In this document: one piece after another, positions 18,019-26,528 of the stretch | Position numbering within the stretch: position 1 is the stretch's first letter | Layout: every line of letters begins with the position of its first letter | Assembly: GCF_009707465.1 (NCBI RefSeq) | Contig: NZ_CP046120.1 | Location: 2,199,501-2,263,500, forward strand | DNA from: Novosphingobium sp. Gsoil 351 | GTDB lineage: Bacteria > Pseudomonadota > Alphaproteobacteria > Sphingomonadales > Sphingomonadaceae | Reading direction: 5' to 3' | DNA length: 64,000 nucleotides | The notes under the pieces: model-generated | The model's input: the letters and a program-made list of their open reading frames with translations, nothing else | Databases searched by the model: none | What the model was told of the DNA's origin: nothing | Program-made: the position numbers and the translations under genes

Positions 18019-18187
18019 CCCCACGGGTGCAAGTGGCGGAATAGGGCGCGGCTGTCCCTGACTTGAGTGCCGGCTCAAATCCAGGGAGCAGACTTTGGAT
18101 ATCTTCACACCTTGGCTGGTGATATCTCACGCGCGTCCTCAAGTGCTATAATCGCAACCGCAGCTGCGTTGGCGCGTTGGGATCAGC

Positions 18188-18985
18188 GTGAAGCTTGCCA
18201 CCTACAACGTCAACGGCATCAATGGCCACCTGTCCGTGCTGCTGCGTTGGCTCGGCGAATCGGCGCCCGACGTTGTGTGTCTGCAGGAACTAAAAAGTTC
18301 CGACGACCGGTTTCCGGAAAGCGCACTTCGCGATGCGGGCTACATTGCAGCATGGCATGGTCAGCAACGTTGGAACGGCGTCGCCATCCTCAGCCGGGTT
18401 GGTGATATCCATGTGACCCGCCGCGGTCTGCCCGGCGATCCTGACGACACGCACAGCCGCTACCTGGAAGCAGCGATCAACGGGATCATCGTGGGCTGCC
18501 TCTATCTGCCCAACGGGAATCCGCGGCCAGGACCCAAGTTCGACTACAAGCTCAAATGGTTCGCGCGGCTGCTCGACCATGCGCAGGGCTTGCTCGATCA
18601 TCGTCTGCCGGTCGCGCTGGTGGGCGATTTCAACGTCATGCCGACCGATCTCGACGTCTACGCCCCTGAACGCTGGCGTGACGACGCGCTGTTCGCGCCA
18701 GAGGTACGCGAGGCTTACGCCGCGCTGCTTGCACAAGGATGGACTGATGCCGTCCGTGCGCTTCATCCCGATGAGCGCATTTACACATTCTGGAAGTATT
18801 GGCGCAACGCCTTCGCTCGCGACTCCGGCCTGCGAATCGACCACCTACTGCTCAGCCCCGATCTCGCCGCCCAACTGACCAAAGCCGGCATCGATCGCAG
18901 TCCGCGCGGTTGGGAGAATACCAGCGACCACGCCCCGGCGTGGATCGAGCTGAACGACAAGCCGAAACCCGGGAGGAGGCGCTGA
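18188..18985 (+). CDS. xth: Exonuclease III (AP endonuclease)
   Basis: The 265-residue protein of the EEP superfamily starts MKLATYNVNGI. The conserved asparagine is in TYNVNGI, the metal-binding Glu in CLQELK (residue 39), the catalytic Asp-Asn in VGDFNVMPTDLD and the last motif in DHAPAWIE, with RIDHLLLS before it. It repairs abasic sites and 3'-blocked ends made by oxidative damage, which fits the preceding catalase. Many sphingomonads carry several copies, and this one may be an accessory paralogue. Its stop overlaps the start of a small basic protein gene (TGATG at 18983-18987), so the two are coupled. Confidence 0.93.
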   Translation: MKLATYNVNGINGHLSVLLRWLGESAPDVVCLQELKSSDDRFPESALRDAGYIAAWHGQQRWNGVAILSRVGDIHVTRRGLPGDPDDTHSRYLEAAINGIIVGCLYLPNGNPRPGPKFDYKLKWFARLLDHAQGLLDHRLPVALVGDFNVMPTDLDVYAPERWRDDALFAPEVREAYAALLAQGWTDAVRALHPDERIYTFWKYWRNAFARDSGLRIDHLLLSPDLAAQLTKAGIDRSPRGWENTSDHAPAWIELNDKPKPGRRR

Positions 18986-19521
18986 TGCCGCGCGCGCTGA
19001 AGGTGTATCGGACCGCGATCGGGTTCCATGATGCCTATGTCGCTGCGCCGAGTCAGAAAGCCGCGCTGGCCGCTTGGGGTACGGACAAGAACCTGTTTGC
19101 GCGCGGTGCAGCGGAGATTGTGAGCGACCCAGTGTTAATGAAGGCCCCGCTGGCAAGGGCGGGCCAAGTAATCCAAGTCGTGCGCGGCTCCGCGGCGGAC
19201 CACGTTAAGGCACTCGGCAAGGGTGAGCGACCGAAGGCGAGATCCGCGCCGACGCCCCAGCGGAAGCAGCGCGAAGCCAAACCCAAGCGTCCACCCAAAC
19301 CGTCGCGCGAGGCGCTTCGGCTGGCCAGGCAGGGTATGCGCAGGGCCGCCGAGCGTGCCGTCGAGTTACTCGCCGACCTCGCAAAGCGTGAGAAGGCATT
19401 GGCCGCGGAGCGCCGCCGGCTGACACTCGCGCTTTCCGCCGAAAAACAGCGGCAGCTTACGCGTTTGCGGCAGGCCGAAAAGGCATACGAAGACGCGCTC
19501 GCGGACTGGTCGCGCGGCTAA
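18985..19521 (+). CDS. Small basic hypothetical protein with C-terminal coiled coil
   Basis: The protein of 178 residues starts at ATG 18985, overlapping the xth stop. Residues 1-70 form a compact domain with the segment YRTAIGFHDAYVAAPSQKAALAAW. Residues 75-115 are lysine/arginine/proline-rich. Residues 115-178 form an alpha-helical region with heptad-like spacing (LADLAKREKALAAERRRL), a likely coiled coil. The longer upstream open frame is a shadow of xth. The coupling with xth suggests a role linked to DNA repair, perhaps a nucleoid or DNA-binding helper. I do not recognise a Pfam family. Confidence 0.75.
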   Translation: MPRALKVYRTAIGFHDAYVAAPSQKAALAAWGTDKNLFARGAAEIVSDPVLMKAPLARAGQVIQVVRGSAADHVKALGKGERPKARSAPTPQRKQREAKPKRPPKPSREALRLARQGMRRAAERAVELLADLAKREKALAAERRRLTLALSAEKQRQLTRLRQAEKAYEDALADWSRG

Positions 19522-19726
19522 AAAGTCTGGCGCTCGCTCGACGCTACCTGCATTTGGTTATCGAAAGTCCTTCCCGTTTTTCGGAGGAGTCTCGCCGGAG
19601 GGATGCGAAGTCGCTGGCCGCCCGTCCATGAAGGTGGGCTGAGGAATTTCCGACGTTTTGCCGATGGACTTTTCGCGGGACACCAACCTGCTTGTTTCTC
19701 ATCCCGCAACACGGCGATAAGGGCGT

Positions 19727-21778
19727 ATGGGATGGCGTTTCGGCACCGACGCGCGACTAATAGCGTTCATCCCGGCAGTGGCGGGCGGCGCACCTGCATG
19801 GGGGCAGGCGGCGGAAGAGATCATCGTGACCGGCGAGCGGGTGGCGCGGAGCGAAGCTACAACCCCATCCAGCGTCGTGGTGATTACGAGCGACGCAATC
19901 CGGGCGATGCCTGGGACCGATCGTATCGATCAAATTTTCGCACTCATACCCAACGTCCAGCTGGGATCGGGCGGTGAAGGGCCGACGATCCGCGGCCAGG
20001 ACAGCAATGGTCCGTTGCGCGATATGCCTGCGTTCCTGGGCGGCAATCGCCCCCGTGTGACGATGCAGATCGATGGCCGCCCGGTTGGCTATAATGAGCT
20101 CGCATTCGGGGTCACTGGACTCTGGGATGTTGCAAAGATCGAGGTGTTTCGTAGCCCGCAGACCACGACTCAAGGGCGCAACGCTATCGCCGGGGCAATC
20201 TTCATTGAGACCGCTGCGCCGAGCTTCGATTGGCAAGCACGCGCTCGCCTGCTCGTCGGTGAGGCCGAAACGCGCCAGGCATCGGCTGCGGTCGGCGGAC
20301 CTTTGATTTCCGATGCGCTCGCATTTCGCGCGTCGGTTGATCTCCGCCGCAGTCGGCCTGCCAGCCGCATTTCTTCGCCGGCCCTGACCGATTTCAATCG
20401 CGACGATTACGATTCGCTCAGGTTAAAGTTGCTCGCTACGCCGGAGAACACGCCGGGCCTTCGGTTATCTGCAACCCTCAGTCACAATCGTTCTGCAGCG
20501 CCGCAGTTGGAGGGGGTTCGCGCGCCGTTTGCGGCTCGCCGAGACCCTGCCGCTACCTATGGCTTCTTCAAAGTGCGGGTGGATGCTGCGACACTTCGGG
20601 CCGACTATGCCATTACCTCCGATTGGAACACCACTGTCACGCTGACCCGCGGAGACGCGACAATCCGACGGATCGCCCCGCCGGGATTCGGCGAAGCACG
20701 GATCGGAGCCGGCGACTGGACCGCCGAAGCAGTTACGATCTGGCGCCCCCGACCGAACCTGGCGCTGCTTACGGGAGCCAACTTCACTCACGCCACGCTC
20801 GAGCAACAGATCGATCTTCGCGCGGCACTGCTGGGTATGGGCCGCTTTAGCGATCGCCAAGATGCGCTCGGTCTGTTCGGCCAGGCGGAATGGCGGGTCG
20901 CGTCCGCTCTTACCGTCACAGCGGGTGCGCGCTACCAGCGCGACGACCAGGACCGCTCGGGCATTCTCGGCATCGGTAACCCCACCCAGTTGCCGCTCGA
21001 TTTCCGCCAGCGTTATTCGCGCTTTCTCCCGAAGGTGTCGGTGAGCTTCGATGTGCTGAAAGGATTGCGCGTGGGGGGGCTAGTGCAGCGCGCCTACAAT
21101 CCGGGAGGCGTCACGCTCGATGCGCGCCGCCGAATCGCGGATACATTCGACCCCGAAACCCTCTGGGCTTACGAAGCGTTCGTACGTCTCGCAGCACCGA
21201 ACCGCACGTTCATCGTTTCGGCCAACATTTTTTACTACGACATGAACAATGCACAACGCAGCGTGATGCGTGAGCTGCCGACGCCAGCCGGCATCGTGAC
21301 GGTCGCCGAAATCGGCAATGCGCCCGCCGCACGCAGCAGCGGAGGGGAGTTGCAGGGCCAGTGGCAGGTTCGGCCTGGCCTCGATGTTCGCGGAGCGATC
21401 GGGCTGCTACAGACTCGCTTGACCCGCACGCTCAGTGCATCCGATCCGCTACTCGGAAAGCAGTTTCAGCGCTCGCCCCACTTTACCGGTACCGCCGCTA
21501 TTGATTGGCGCCCAAGCGACGACCTGCGGCTGTCAGGTCAAGCTCGGCACAACTCGGGGTATTACAGCGAGGACACGAATGATCGCGATCGCCGGGTCGG
21601 CGGGGCGACTGTTGTAGACATAAACGGCGCATGGACGCGCGGCCCGTTCACGGTATCAGCGTATGTTCGCAATTTATTCGACAAGTTTTACCTCACCTAT
21701 CGGTTTTCGAAGGTGATGAACCTCGCCACCGCCGGTGATCCACGAGAATTCGGCGCCTCGGTAGAAATGCGCTTCTAA
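19727..21778 (+). CDS. TonB-dependent outer membrane receptor
   Basis: The 683-residue protein has a short signal-like N-terminus with a probable cleavage after AWGQA (residue 28). A TonB box-like EIIVTGERV and a plug domain follow (VVVITSDAIRAMPGTDRIDQIFALIPNVQ). The plug ends near the RNAIAGAIFIETA segment and a 22-stranded barrel ends in the terminal Phe of FGASVEMRF. It imports an unknown substrate using TonB energy. The very weak N-terminal hydrophobic core makes the exact start uncertain. It is followed 37 bp later by a winged-helix/TPR regulator and then a sulfotransferase, a local grouping that may handle a sulfated or aryl substrate. Confidence 0.9.
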   Translation: MGWRFGTDARLIAFIPAVAGGAPAWGQAAEEIIVTGERVARSEATTPSSVVVITSDAIRAMPGTDRIDQIFALIPNVQLGSGGEGPTIRGQDSNGPLRDMPAFLGGNRPRVTMQIDGRPVGYNELAFGVTGLWDVAKIEVFRSPQTTTQGRNAIAGAIFIETAAPSFDWQARARLLVGEAETRQASAAVGGPLISDALAFRASVDLRRSRPASRISSPALTDFNRDDYDSLRLKLLATPENTPGLRLSATLSHNRSAAPQLEGVRAPFAARRDPAATYGFFKVRVDAATLRADYAITSDWNTTVTLTRGDATIRRIAPPGFGEARIGAGDWTAEAVTIWRPRPNLALLTGANFTHATLEQQIDLRAALLGMGRFSDRQDALGLFGQAEWRVASALTVTAGARYQRDDQDRSGILGIGNPTQLPLDFRQRYSRFLPKVSVSFDVLKGLRVGGLVQRAYNPGGVTLDARRRIADTFDPETLWAYEAFVRLAAPNRTFIVSANIFYYDMNNAQRSVMRELPTPAGIVTVAEIGNAPAARSSGGELQGQWQVRPGLDVRGAIGLLQTRLTRTLSASDPLLGKQFQRSPHFTGTAAIDWRPSDDLRLSGQARHNSGYYSEDTNDRDRRVGGATVVDINGAWTRGPFTVSAYVRNLFDKFYLTYRFSKVMNLATAGDPREFGASVEMRF

Positions 21779-21815
21779 CATTGCTCTCGCCCATAGGTGC
21801 GAGGCGGGTTAGATA

Positions 21816-23438
21816 TTGCGCGTGAACGATCTGCCGTTTCCGCTTTCCGAATCAATCCACGTCGCGCTCCAACCGCTCGTCCGCCGCGCCGATTTTCAGT
21901 TGGGTCACGCCACCGTCCGTCCCTCGCTCAGGACTATCGAAGGCCCGCAGGGAGCTGCGAAGGGTGAGCCCCGGGTGATCCAGGTGCTTGTGGCGCTGGC
22001 TGACGCGCAGGGCCGCGTGTTGTCGCGGGACGATCTGCTGCGCCTGTGCTGGGATGGACGGATCGTTGGCGACGATGCAATTAACCGTGCGATCGCCGAA
22101 GTGCGCCGCATCGTTGCATCGACCGGCGCCGGTTTCGAAGTCGAGACAGTCCCACGGGTGGGTTACCGGCTCACAGGGATCGATTGGAATGCATTGCAGG
22201 TTGGCGAGGTTAGCACTGACCCGTCACCGACGATGTCTCGTCGCACGGCGATCCTCGTGGGTGGTGCGTCTGTAATCGCCGCGGGCACCGGCGCGGCCAT
22301 GTTATTGCATCGTCGGGACGAGGAGCACGTCACCCGTCTGATCGAACGTGGACGCTTAATGCGCGCGATGGGGCTACCAGGCTCTCAGGCTGGAGCTAAG
22401 CAGCTGTTTCTGCGCGCCGCTTCACAAGACCCGGGGAGAGCGGAGGCTTGGGGTTGGCTCTCCGTGGTGGAGCTTGTCGATGGTTCCACGGCCAATGCTC
22501 GCGCCCAGGATGCAGCGCAGCGGGCACTCGCGCTCGACCCCAAGGAGGCTAACGCGCGATCGACGATCGCCTTGCTGCGTCGCGATCTCGACGACTGGGT
22601 TAGCTACGAGAACGATTTGCTTGGCATCGTGAAAGACGATCCGGGTTGCGCGCCCGCGCATGAATATCTCACGCTGTTTCTGCAAAGCGTCGGCAGATGT
22701 CGGGACTCACTCGCGTCGAACGAGCGGGCGGTCTCGCTCGAGCCGTTCTCTCCGAAGCATCAGTCGCGCCGAGCTATGAAACATTGGATTTTCGGTCGCA
22801 TCGGTGAAGCCGACAAGGTTGCAGACCGCCTGCTTCAGTTGCGACCTCGTGATCCTAACGCCTGGAACGCGCGCTTGATCATTTATGCTTTCACTGGCCG
22901 CGCTGAAGCTGCGCTCGCATTGCTGGACGATGTGCCGAGCAGGCCTGCCAACCTCAAGGCCCCCAGCATCAATTCCTGGCGAGCAGGCCTCATTGCACTG
23001 GCAAGCCGAGCATCTCGCGACATCGCCATCGCGGTGGCGACCTACGCCCGCGTCGCCCCACTTTCTCCCGGCTTGGCGGCCAATGCCATAATGGTGTTCT
23101 CGGCGTTGGGAGAACTGGACGCGGCGTATACTGTTGCCGATGGTCTCCTTAACAATCGCGGTCCACTCGTCCTGCGATCCCGCGAGCCACGTATTCAAGG
23201 CGAGGTCTATTCGAACCCGGTTTGGGGTCGCACGCAATTTCTGTTCATTCCAGCAACCTCATCATTTCGTGACGACGAACGCTTTCCGGATCTCTGCGAG
23301 CGGATGGGCCATGTCGCCTATTGGCAAGAACGGGGGATCTGGCCGGATGCTTTTGTTAGCGGATCCTTGACCCGGCTTCGAACGGCGGCGGCGAACGCCA
23401 CTGCTCTCCGTGGGGCCAATTCGACCAATGGCCATTGA
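21816..23438 (+). CDS. Membrane-tethered winged-helix (OmpR/PhoB type) regulator with TPR domain
   Basis: The 540-residue protein has three parts. Residues 25-120 are an OmpR/PhoB-type winged helix with the pattern VIQVLVALADAQGRVLSRDDLL and VPRVGYRLTG. A single membrane segment lies at about residues 147-165 (RRTAILVGGASVIAAGTGAAM). The remaining 370 residues, likely outside the membrane, contain TPR-like helical repeats (EAWGWLSVVELVDG, AQRALALDPKEANARSTIAL). This is the CadC/ToxR-like layout in which a periplasmic sensor controls a cytoplasmic DNA-binding domain. The start is a TTG at 21816 with a GAGGCGGG site 8 bases upstream, or a GTG at 21822. Its target is probably the adjacent receptor gene. 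Confidence 0.85.
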   Translation: MRVNDLPFPLSESIHVALQPLVRRADFQLGHATVRPSLRTIEGPQGAAKGEPRVIQVLVALADAQGRVLSRDDLLRLCWDGRIVGDDAINRAIAEVRRIVASTGAGFEVETVPRVGYRLTGIDWNALQVGEVSTDPSPTMSRRTAILVGGASVIAAGTGAAMLLHRRDEEHVTRLIERGRLMRAMGLPGSQAGAKQLFLRAASQDPGRAEAWGWLSVVELVDGSTANARAQDAAQRALALDPKEANARSTIALLRRDLDDWVSYENDLLGIVKDDPGCAPAHEYLTLFLQSVGRCRDSLASNERAVSLEPFSPKHQSRRAMKHWIFGRIGEADKVADRLLQLRPRDPNAWNARLIIYAFTGRAEAALALLDDVPSRPANLKAPSINSWRAGLIALASRASRDIAIAVATYARVAPLSPGLAANAIMVFSALGELDAAYTVADGLLNNRGPLVLRSREPRIQGEVYSNPVWGRTQFLFIPATSSFRDDERFPDLCERMGHVAYWQERGIWPDAFVSGSLTRLRTAAANATALRGANSTNGH

Positions 23439-23759
23439 GCGACCAGCGGCCGAAGTCGATTTCCTTGGTTTAGATGGCTCCGAATAACCTGATGAGCACT
23501 CACTGTGCCGTCAACGAGAGGTCCCGCTGCTTAAAGGAGAGAGCGGAATGTTGCCGTTGGAGGGCTGACCGCTTGTGGTGGCGCTGGCAGCGGAAGCCGT
23601 CATTTTCGCAAGTAGGATTAGCGGTCATTCTTCAAATGCGAGCCCGAGCCGGGGACATTCCTAGGGCTATTTCGGCGTACGAGAGCAAACGACCCCGGTG
23701 TAGTCGTCTCGCCGTACAAACACTTTCGCGCCATTCGGAGCTGGCCTACAACTGTGCAC
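23439..23759. other. Intergenic region upstream of sulfotransferase (321 bp)
   Basis: No open frame with plausible coding content is visible here. The longer plus-strand frame starting at 23474 runs into the sulfotransferase gene in another frame and is rejected. The sequence is less GC-rich than its neighbours. Promoter elements are not clear. Confidence 0.45.
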
Positions 23760-24461
23760 ATGGCGCTTCGGGTCATCGCAGCGGGCTTGGGCCGGAATGC
23801 CACTCTGTCGATAAAATTTGCCCTGGAGGCGCTCGGCTTCGGGCCGTGCCACCATATGACGGAAGTCTTTGCAGACGAACAGCGGCAGGTTCCCTTGTGG
23901 CTTGAAGCCGCCGCAGGCCGGCCCGACTGGGATGTCATCTTCGAGGGATTTGGCTCTACCAGCGATTACCCCTCTGCCACCTTCTGGCGCGAGATCGTCG
24001 AATATTACCCGAATGCCAAGATCGTGCTGACAACCCGCGACCCCGATCGCTGGTTCGATTCCGTCAGTCAGACGATCTTCTCGCCGTGGATGCAGGACGC
24101 CCACGCCGGCACGGCGGCTCATGCTTTGATGCAGGCGACGATGTTTGGTCCCATCGCCGGGAACGTATCGGACCGGGCGTTCCTCACGGACTGGTACGTC
24201 CGGCGCAACCGGGCGGTGCTCGATGGAATAGCCGCCCAGCGACTGCTGCACTTCGATGTACAAGACGGCTGGCACCCACTGTGCCAATTCCTCGACGTGC
24301 CGGTACCTGATCTACCGTTTCCTCGCACCAATAGCCGGGCCCAGCTGGGCCGCGCGAGCGGCGCCGCAGGTGTCGTTTCGAGTGACCCGCAAGCGCGAGA
24401 GCGCTTCGCGCGCCTCTATATCGAGCTGATGCGAGACCAGGCCTTTGCGGCGGTGGAGTGA
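23760..24461 (+). CDS. Sulfotransferase family protein (Sulfotransfer_4-like)
   Basis: The 233-residue protein begins at ATG 23760 with VIAAGLGRNATLSIKFALE, the 5'-phosphosulfate loop pattern GLGRxxT-S-K of the PF17784 group. LGFGPCHHM follows, and the 3'-phosphate binding segment is IVLTTRDPDRWFDS. These enzymes transfer sulfate from PAPS to hydroxyl groups of small molecules, sugars or proteins. It ends 4 bases before a perfect 34-bp tandem repeat. It follows the receptor and regulator genes on the same strand but 321 bp away, so it probably has its own promoter. The acceptor is unknown. The in-frame GTG at 23754 is a possible alternative start. Confidence 0.85.
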   Translation: MALRVIAAGLGRNATLSIKFALEALGFGPCHHMTEVFADEQRQVPLWLEAAAGRPDWDVIFEGFGSTSDYPSATFWREIVEYYPNAKIVLTTRDPDRWFDSVSQTIFSPWMQDAHAGTAAHALMQATMFGPIAGNVSDRAFLTDWYVRRNRAVLDGIAAQRLLHFDVQDGWHPLCQFLDVPVPDLPFPRTNSRAQLGRASGAAGVVSSDPQARERFARLYIELMRDQAFAAVE

Positions 24462-24464
24462 CCG

Positions 24465-24532
24465 GCCGGACAAATCATCGGAAATTCATCAGCAATCCGC
24501 CGGACAAATCATCGGAAATTCATCAGCAATCC
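24465..24532. repeat. Perfect 34-bp tandem direct repeat (two copies)
   Basis: Copy 1 at 24465-24498 and copy 2 at 24499-24532 are identical and head to tail. Each begins GCCGGACAAATCATCGG and ends CATCAGCAATCC. The array starts 3 bases after the sulfotransferase stop and ends 64 bases before the lipoprotein start. It is more AT-rich than its surroundings. It could be a slippage duplication, a regulator binding site pair, or the scar of an excised element. Confidence 0.9.
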
Positions 24533-24596
24533 ATCGGCACGGCATCATTTGGCTGGCCGGTTGACGGGCGCATGACGGTTGCAAGGAGGTGCAGCC

Positions 24597-25499
24597 ATGA
24601 TACGCATAACCCGACGCGAGACACTCGCCGGCGCTGGCCTAGTCCTGCTCGCCGGGTGCGGTGGAGGCGGCAGTCCCAGCGCGCCGATCAGCTTGGGACA
24701 GATGTCAGCTCCCGCCCCGACGCCAACTCCGTCCCCTACACCTTCCTCGCCTCCGCCGCCGGTGGGATCGTTCGGCAGCTTGAGTGCGACCACTTCCCAA
24801 GCGTTCTCGACTCTCGGAAACTTGCAGGCTGGCAAAGGGAGCGGATGGGATTTCGTTTACGAAGCTGGGACTCTGGCGACCCATCCCGGACATGCGATCC
24901 GCTTCGCGGCGCCGTCAAGCCTACTGCTTATGGTCCCCGGACTTGGCGAAGGGGAACTCGTTCCGCGCAATAATTCGGGAGCGATCGTCAATGGCCAGCG
25001 CGCTGAGGCCTACTTCAACGTGTTGGGCGGCATACTCGATCTTTCCAGGCCCATGGTAGGAGAGCGGCTTCAGCAATATGTGATGCAAGGCTACTTCGCC
25101 AGCTCCCCGAATGCCAATTCAACCGAGTCAAACCTCATGTTGGCATTTGGATATGGAATCCCTACGCCGCCCAATGCTCTACCCACCTCGGGCGCAGCCG
25201 ACTACCAGATGGTATTCACCGAGAAGGGCTTCACCTTCCGTGCAGACTACGGTGCCAAGATCATAACGGGCACCATCCCATACTACGTCAACGGGCCAAC
25301 CCTAGCTTCCGAACTTCGCGATGTGACGATCAGCGCCGACGGGGCCAGTTTCAGCGGTCGGCTGATCCCGCCAGATGGATCGGGAGAAGGGCTCCTCCAA
25401 GGCCTGTTCATGGGGCCTACCGGTGAAGAGTTTCTAGCCCAGGCGATCCTAAAATCGGGACAGAGCGCCACCTTGTTCTCCGGCACCCGCGCGTTTTAG
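24597..25499 (+). CDS. Secreted lipoprotein of unknown function, possibly TbpB-like
   Basis: The 300-residue protein starts at ATG 24597 with an AAGGAGG site at 24581-24587 just upstream. The lipobox LLAGC is at residues 18-22 after a short hydrophobic core. A proline/threonine-rich spacer follows (residues 40-60, PTPSPTPSSPPPP). The mature domain is beta-rich with GSGWDFVYEAGTLATHPG early and FTEKGFTFRADYGA in the middle. The end, GPTGEEFLAQAILKSGQ, resembles the small barrel seen in transferrin-binding-protein-like lipoproteins of sphingomonads. It probably sits on the outer membrane. The nearness of a TonB receptor locus suggests nutrient capture, but that is an inference. Confidence 0.75.
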   Translation: MIRITRRETLAGAGLVLLAGCGGGGSPSAPISLGQMSAPAPTPTPSPTPSSPPPPVGSFGSLSATTSQAFSTLGNLQAGKGSGWDFVYEAGTLATHPGHAIRFAAPSSLLLMVPGLGEGELVPRNNSGAIVNGQRAEAYFNVLGGILDLSRPMVGERLQQYVMQGYFASSPNANSTESNLMLAFGYGIPTPPNALPTSGAADYQMVFTEKGFTFRADYGAKIITGTIPYYVNGPTLASELRDVTISADGASFSGRLIPPDGSGEGLLQGLFMGPTGEEFLAQAILKSGQSATLFSGTRAF

Positions 25500-25606
25500 G
25501 CGGTCGCTTTGGTCACAAGCGGAAGCGCCAACTCGCGTTGCGCAACCGGCCAGAAAGATGTCATTGCCGCCAACGCGGCAAGCCCAAGGGTCCAGAGACT
25601 CGCGGC

Positions 25607-26338
25607 TCAACCAGCAAACGAGCTGGCATAAGCTATGACGCTGGGTCGGCCAGCCAAGGTGAACGTGACGGCTATCCAGACAAGCAGGGCCCCGCCGGTC
25701 CAGTAGTGTGCGGGGTGCACCTGCCCATGGACCCGGCGGTCGAAACGCATTGCCACCCCGAGGTGCGCCAATAGTACCACCAACACCAGTACGATCGCGC
25801 GCTGGTCGAAGAACTGCGGTAGGATCAACCGCCCCCAAGCTACCGACATCAAGCTCAGCATCGCGCCGAACATGAGCCGCTTGTGCCAGTCACTCCGCAT
25901 CCGCAAGAGCAATGCGCTCCCCGCAAGCGCGGCGAAGACAGCCATGTTGAGCCAATCCATCATCAGGAAGAAGCTAGGGGTGAAAAACGGCGCGATACGC
26001 CCCTGCGCGATCGTCCGGGTTATGGTCCAGCACCCGAAAGCGACCAGCCAGATGCACCATCCCGCGACGAGGATGCCCAGGCGCCGATGCAAGGCGAGAT
26101 CGCCGCGCGCCACGAGCCAGGTCTGCATCACATAAAGCCCAAGGAAACCGACCATAGTCACCGCGTGAGTATGTACCCACCAGGGCGAGTGGAAGCTCGA
26201 CACGCCGATGGCGAAAAAGAAGCCGAAGCCTGCGATCGCGGCGATGAGGAACACGAGCGACATGCGGAAATAGAACGTCCGCTCTCGCGTCATCGGGTCG
26301 CGCTGCCCGCCTTCGAACGATTGCGAAATCGTTGCCAT
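25607..26338 (-). CDS. Multipass membrane protein of unknown function, DUF2306-like in appearance
   Basis: The 243-residue protein has seven hydrophobic segments. Two histidines lie in the second helix region (WWVHTHAVTMVGFLGLY), and there are further histidines in LHRRLGILV and SDWHKRLMFG. The spacing of histidines inside helices is like haem- or metal-binding cytochrome-b561/DUF2306 proteins. It is convergent with the lipoprotein gene (107 bp apart). The start at 26338 (MATISQSF) keeps a short polar cytoplasmic lead. A second Met at residue 16 is possible. I do not know its job. Confidence 0.7.
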   Translation of the reverse strand: MATISQSFEGGQRDPMTRERTFYFRMSLVFLIAAIAGFGFFFAIGVSSFHSPWWVHTHAVTMVGFLGLYVMQTWLVARGDLALHRRLGILVAGWCIWLVAFGCWTITRTIAQGRIAPFFTPSFFLMMDWLNMAVFAALAGSALLLRMRSDWHKRLMFGAMLSLMSVAWGRLILPQFFDQRAIVLVLVVLLAHLGVAMRFDRRVHGQVHPAHYWTGGALLVWIAVTFTLAGRPSVIAYASSFAG

Positions 26339-26528
26339 CGCCCCCTCCCTCCAGCGAGGAGTCTACAACCTTCGTAGCAGGGGAGATAGCGCTGAGATTC
26401 TAGCGAGCCTTGGTATTGCACCCCCCATTGCGACGTTGGAGCAACACGGCACTAGGGACTAAATGGGCGCGGTTTATGACTGGCGTCTTTCGGTCAAAGC
26501 TCCGACAAAATCGGGCATCAAGACCCGA

